Part shown: piece by piece, positions 6,284-9,028 of the stretch | How the letters are laid out: each line of letters starts with the position of its first letter | Numbering within the stretch: the first letter of the stretch is position 1 | Assembly: GCA_964464435.1 (NCBI GenBank) | Contig: CAYXGE010000074.1 | Location: 1-9,028 of the forward strand | DNA length: 9,028 bases | DNA from: CAYXGE01 sp964464435 | GTDB taxonomy: Bacteria; Pseudomonadota; Gammaproteobacteria; Burkholderiales; Methylophilaceae | Direction of reading: 5' to 3' | The notes under the pieces: generated by a model | Seen by the model: the letters and a program-made list of their open reading frames with translations, nothing else | What the model was told of the DNA's origin: nothing | Database searches by the model: none | Made by a program: the position numbers and the translations under genes

Positions 6284-6787
6284 TTAATCATATTTGGGTC
6301 GTTTTGCGCGGTGCCGCCAGCGCGCGGGCGACACGGGTTTTTCATCTTGCCATAAGCCAATTTTCTCAGCTTTAGCTTGCTTGTGGGCTTGTGCATACAA
6401 AGCGTAATCTTCACCTTTGCGCCCTTTTTTCGGCCCTTTGTAGTGCCAAGCAAAGCCACGTTTAATTTGTGTTAGACCTATATCCTCACCCGATAATAAT
6501 ACCTTGCCTAATGTACGCTGATATTGGTCTTGCTGGTTTGTTTTGACAGACACTTGTTGCATGCCAATGAGTGCATCAAGCGAATACTTGGCTTCTTTAC
6601 CATAGCGTTGGTGATACTCGGGCGCATCAATCCCCATAATTCTGACGGTGTGAGATTCAAAACGATCATCCATCAACACAAACGTATCCCCATCAATCAC
6701 CTCCGTCACTTGCCCAGAGAGAACATCCGCATGAACGGTCAATACATTAAAAATGAGGGTGACCAACATTAATATTTGTTTAATCAT
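6284..6787 (-). CDS. Secreted thermonuclease-like (SNase) nuclease
   Basis: A 167-residue staphylococcal-nuclease-fold protein, expected to cut nucleic acids in a calcium-dependent way outside the cytoplasm. Residues 1-20 form a signal peptide (Lys3, a hydrophobic stretch, then VHA before the probable cleavage). The active-site set is complete: VIDGDTF with Asp32 and Asp34, VRIMGIDAPE with Arg49, Asp54 and Glu57, and DQYQRTLGKV with Arg91, matching the key arginines and acids of the Staphylococcus enzyme. FAWHYK (112-117) and a helical tail (about 128-146) follow. The last 20 residues are basic. The ATG at 6787 is required for a positively charged signal-peptide start; the next Met (residue 7) would remove it. 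No Shine-Dalgarno sequence is seen. It is divergent from the protease gene and convergent with fba. Confidence 0.92.
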   Translation of the reverse strand: MIKQILMLVTLIFNVLTVHADVLSGQVTEVIDGDTFVLMDDRFESHTVRIMGIDAPEYHQRYGKEAKYSLDALIGMQQVSVKTNQQDQYQRTLGKVLLSGEDIGLTQIKRGFAWHYKGPKKGRKGEDYALYAQAHKQAKAEKIGLWQDEKPVSPARWRHRAKRPKYD

Positions 6788-6822
6788 GCCGTATTATTGC
6801 ATAGCTGGCATGCGCATAACTA

Positions 6823-6862
6823 TGTTAAGTTCTGCTAAGATGGAACTTAACAAGGTGCTAAG
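6823..6862. promoter_or_regulatory. Four-copy TGYTAAG box array with 10-bp inverted repeat
   Basis: TGTTAAGTTC (6823-6832) and GAACTTAACA (6843-6852) are perfect 10-bp inverted arms with a 10-bp spacer. Within this and just beyond lie four copies of TGYTAAG: at 6823-6829, 6833-6839 and 6856-6862 on the plus strand, and 6846-6852 on the minus strand. Starts are 10, 13 and 10 bp apart, placing paired copies on the same DNA face. Each arm also contains TTAACA pointing outward, five of six to the -35 consensus, but no good -10 follows at the right distance. It sits between the divergent nuclease and protease genes, so a shared operator is the simplest reading. Confidence 0.55.
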
Positions 6863-6895
6863 CCACTAAACAATACATTCATTTGAGTAAATACT

Positions 6896-9028
6896 ATGTC
6901 ATTTCAACGCATCACTATTGGTTTAATTTTTATTGCACAATGCTTTGGTATTGCGGTAACGCATGCGGCGGCAAGTGCTACAACCTTTGTTGCGCCGCAA
7001 GTAAAACCGCTAGAACTGCAAGCGCCAGCGGCTAAACTAACTTCAGAAGTGATGGCACATTTTCACTATAAAAAAGTAGCGTTAGATGATGCGACTTCTA
7101 GCAAAATATTTGATAACTATCTCAAAAGTTTAGATGGTGAAAAGGTATTTTTATTGCAGTCAGATGTCGATAATTTTACTAAAGCCAGAACCTTGCTAGA
7201 CGATTCAATTAAAAAGGAAGATTTAAGCTTACCTTTTGCCATGTATAACATTTATCAACAGCGTATGGCTGAGCGCGTCACTTATGCAAAATCGCTATTG
7301 AGCAAAGGCTTTGATTTTAACCAAAAAGAAACGCATCAATTAACCCGTGAAAAAGCACCTTGGGCAAAAAATGTGGATGAAATTAATGACATTTGGCGTA
7401 AACGTGTTAAAAACGATTGGCTCAGACTTAAGCTTGCTGGCAAAGATAATAAAAGTATTGTAGAGACGCTAAACAAACGCTATGACAGTTATTTAAATAG
7501 CATTAAAAAAGTGAAAAGTGATGATGTTTTTCAGATTTTTATGGATGCTTATGGTCGTGCTATAGACCCACACACCAACTACTTTGGGGTGCGTGCGGCA
7601 GAAGATTTTAATATCTCCATGAAACTTTCTTTGGTGGGTATTGGCGCTATTTTGCAAGATAAAGATGAATACACGACCATTCGTGAGCTTGTAGTTGGTG
7701 GCCCTGCCGCGCTGTCTGGCAAGTTGAAACCTGGCGATAGAATTATTGGCGTTGGGCAAGGCGCTAATAGTATTCCTGTGGATGTGACAGGCTGGCGTTT
7801 AGACGATACGGTAGACTTGATTCGTGGCGCGGAAGACAGTGTAGTGGTTTTGGACATCTTGCCTGCAGAAGCAGGGTTAGATGGGCAACATAAACGTATT
7901 CAATTGGTACGTAAAAAAATCAATGTAGAGCAACAATCTGCAAAAAAATCTATTATTGAGGTCAAAGAGGGCGATATTACCCACCGTGTTGGTGTGATTG
8001 CGTTGCCTGTGTTTTATCAAGACTTTGCCGCGCGACAAAAAGGCGATAAAGAATTTAAAAGTGCAACGCGTGACGTTTCTAAATTATTAGAAGAATTAAA
8101 AAAAGACAAAGTTGAAGCCGTGATTTTAGATTTGCGTAATAACGGCGGTGGTTCTTTAGATGAAGCTATTGAGCTAACAGGGTTGTTTATCGATAAAGGC
8201 CCTGTGGTGCAAGAGCGTGATGCCAAAGGTAAAGTGCAAATTGACAGCGATAACAACGCAGGCGTAGCTTGGAGTGGACCACTTGGTGTCATGATTAACC
8301 GTGGCTCAGCGTCAGCTTCAGAAATTTTTGCTGCGGCCATGCAAGATTACGGACGTGGTGTCATCATGGGTGAGCAAAGTTTTGGTAAAGGTACTGTGCA
8401 GTCAGTGGTGGACATGGACAAATTAGTGAGCAGTGACACGCCAAAGTTTGGTCAAGTTAAACTCACTGTGGCACAGTTTTTCAGAGTCAATGGCGGTACT
8501 ACACAACTCAAAGGTGTGACCCCAGATATTAGTATGCCAGCCATGTCTGACCCAGATGAAATGGGTGAGTCTAGCTTAGAAAATGCACTGCCATGGGCGC
8601 AAATCAAGCCAGCCAATTACGCCCCAGTGGCAAGCATTAAACCTATGCTGGGTGAGCTCACTAACAAATATCAAGCGCGTATTAAAAAGAATAAAGACTT
8701 TCAATTTTTAATGGAAGACATTGCCGAATTTACTGCACTAAAAAAGAAAAATGTGATTTCATTAAATGAAGCAGAGCGCCGTAAAGAACGCGAACAACAA
8801 GAAGCCCGCTTGGCTGCAAGAGAAAAGGCCGAAGGTAATACTGGTTTAGGCAAAAGACGTACACAAGACGATGGGTTGCAAGCCAACGAGCGCAATCTAG
8901 ATGATGATATTGCCCTGCAAAATGAAAGAAAAAACAGTAAAGATATTTTACTTAATGAAGCAGCCAACATCATGGCTGACCAAGTAAAGCTATTAATGAC
9001 TAACCCAAAGTTAGGAATGGTTGAGCCA
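6896..9028 (+). CDS. prc: Tail-specific C-terminal processing protease Prc (3' end outside window)
   Basis: An open frame of 711 codons with no stop before the window edge. It encodes a peptidase-family S41 protease that degrades or trims periplasmic proteins from their C-termini. Order: signal peptide (about 1-24, ending VTHA), an N-terminal helical domain (about 45-230, with DLSLPFAMYNIYQQRM), a PDZ domain (about 235-325, LVGIGA to VVLDILP), then the S41 core with LDLRNNGGGSLDEA (about 408-421) and RGSASASEIFAAAMQDYGRG. Ser473 and Lys498 (in SFGKGTVQ) form the catalytic dyad, and Asp484 matches the E. coli Asp441 position. KGVTPDI and a DUF3340-type C-terminal helical domain follow. From about 622 the chain is rich in Glu, Arg, Lys and Gln, as in a coiled coil. 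The ATG at 6896 follows an in-frame TGA at 6884; a weak GAG lies eight bases upstream. It is longer than the 682-residue E. coli protein. Confidence 0.95.
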   Translation, partial: MSFQRITIGLIFIAQCFGIAVTHAAASATTFVAPQVKPLELQAPAAKLTSEVMAHFHYKKVALDDATSSKIFDNYLKSLDGEKVFLLQSDVDNFTKARTLLDDSIKKEDLSLPFAMYNIYQQRMAERVTYAKSLLSKGFDFNQKETHQLTREKAPWAKNVDEINDIWRKRVKNDWLRLKLAGKDNKSIVETLNKRYDSYLNSIKKVKSDDVFQIFMDAYGRAIDPHTNYFGVRAAEDFNISMKLSLVGIGAILQDKDEYTTIRELVVGGPAALSGKLKPGDRIIGVGQGANSIPVDVTGWRLDDTVDLIRGAEDSVVVLDILPAEAGLDGQHKRIQLVRKKINVEQQSAKKSIIEVKEGDITHRVGVIALPVFYQDFAARQKGDKEFKSATRDVSKLLEELKKDKVEAVILDLRNNGGGSLDEAIELTGLFIDKGPVVQERDAKGKVQIDSDNNAGVAWSGPLGVMINRGSASASEIFAAAMQDYGRGVIMGEQSFGKGTVQSVVDMDKLVSSDTPKFGQVKLTVAQFFRVNGGTTQLKGVTPDISMPAMSDPDEMGESSLENALPWAQIKPANYAPVASIKPMLGELTNKYQARIKKNKDFQFLMEDIAEFTALKKKNVISLNEAERRKEREQQEARLAAREKAEGNTGLGKRRTQDDGLQANERNLDDDIALQNERKNSKDILLNEAANIMADQVKLLMTNPKLGMVEP

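Noticed and set aside
6306..6325. GCGCG/CGCGC inverted repeat near the nuclease 3' end as an fba terminator
   Set aside because: It lies in coding sequence with a long loop, and the only nearby T-run is about ten bases away.
7493..8973. Minus-strand frames of 88-107 codons inside prc
   Set aside because: Antisense shadows of the protease, which has an unbroken frame with all S41 motifs.

Overview
The window looks like a chromosomal segment from a moderately AT-rich betaproteobacterium. A Methylophilaceae-like methylotroph is my best guess, from the protein style and codon use; this is inference and was not tested by search. Most of it is housekeeping. There is no sign of a prophage, transposon, CRISPR array or toxin cluster. 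The longest gene-free stretch is about 219 bp, between ppc and the cupin gene.

Layout from left to right: (1) a DUF4186-family gene on + whose 3' end overlaps, tail to tail, the 3' end of a large phosphoenolpyruvate carboxylase gene (ppc) on -. (2) An intergenic region upstream of ppc that carries repeated 9-bp/7-bp boxes and a separate palindrome. (3) A + strand run of three small genes: a TM1112-like single-domain cupin, a 62-aa four-cysteine protein of unknown function, and a 51-aa one-helix membrane protein that overlaps its neighbour by 8 bp. (4) A tRNA-Asp(GUC) gene on -, preceded on that strand by a PfkB-family sugar kinase gene. (5) A divergent class II fructose-bisphosphate aldolase gene on +, only 47 bp from the kinase start. 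(6) A secreted thermonuclease-like gene on -, convergent with the aldolase. (7) Divergent from the nuclease, a large periplasmic tail-specific protease gene (prc/tsp) on + that runs off the window end.

The central-carbon genes fit together loosely. PEP carboxylase makes oxaloacetate, the sugar kinase probably feeds hexose phosphate, and the aldolase interconverts fructose 1,6-bisphosphate and triose phosphates, as used in RuMP-cycle or gluconeogenic metabolism. The nuclease and the protease both carry export signals.

The less ordinary material is in the control regions and the small genes: a four-copy TGYTAAG box array between the nuclease and the protease, a palindrome covering the kinase -35 box and the aldolase translation start, three genes that look leaderless or nearly so, and the unnamed four-cysteine / membrane-peptide pair.
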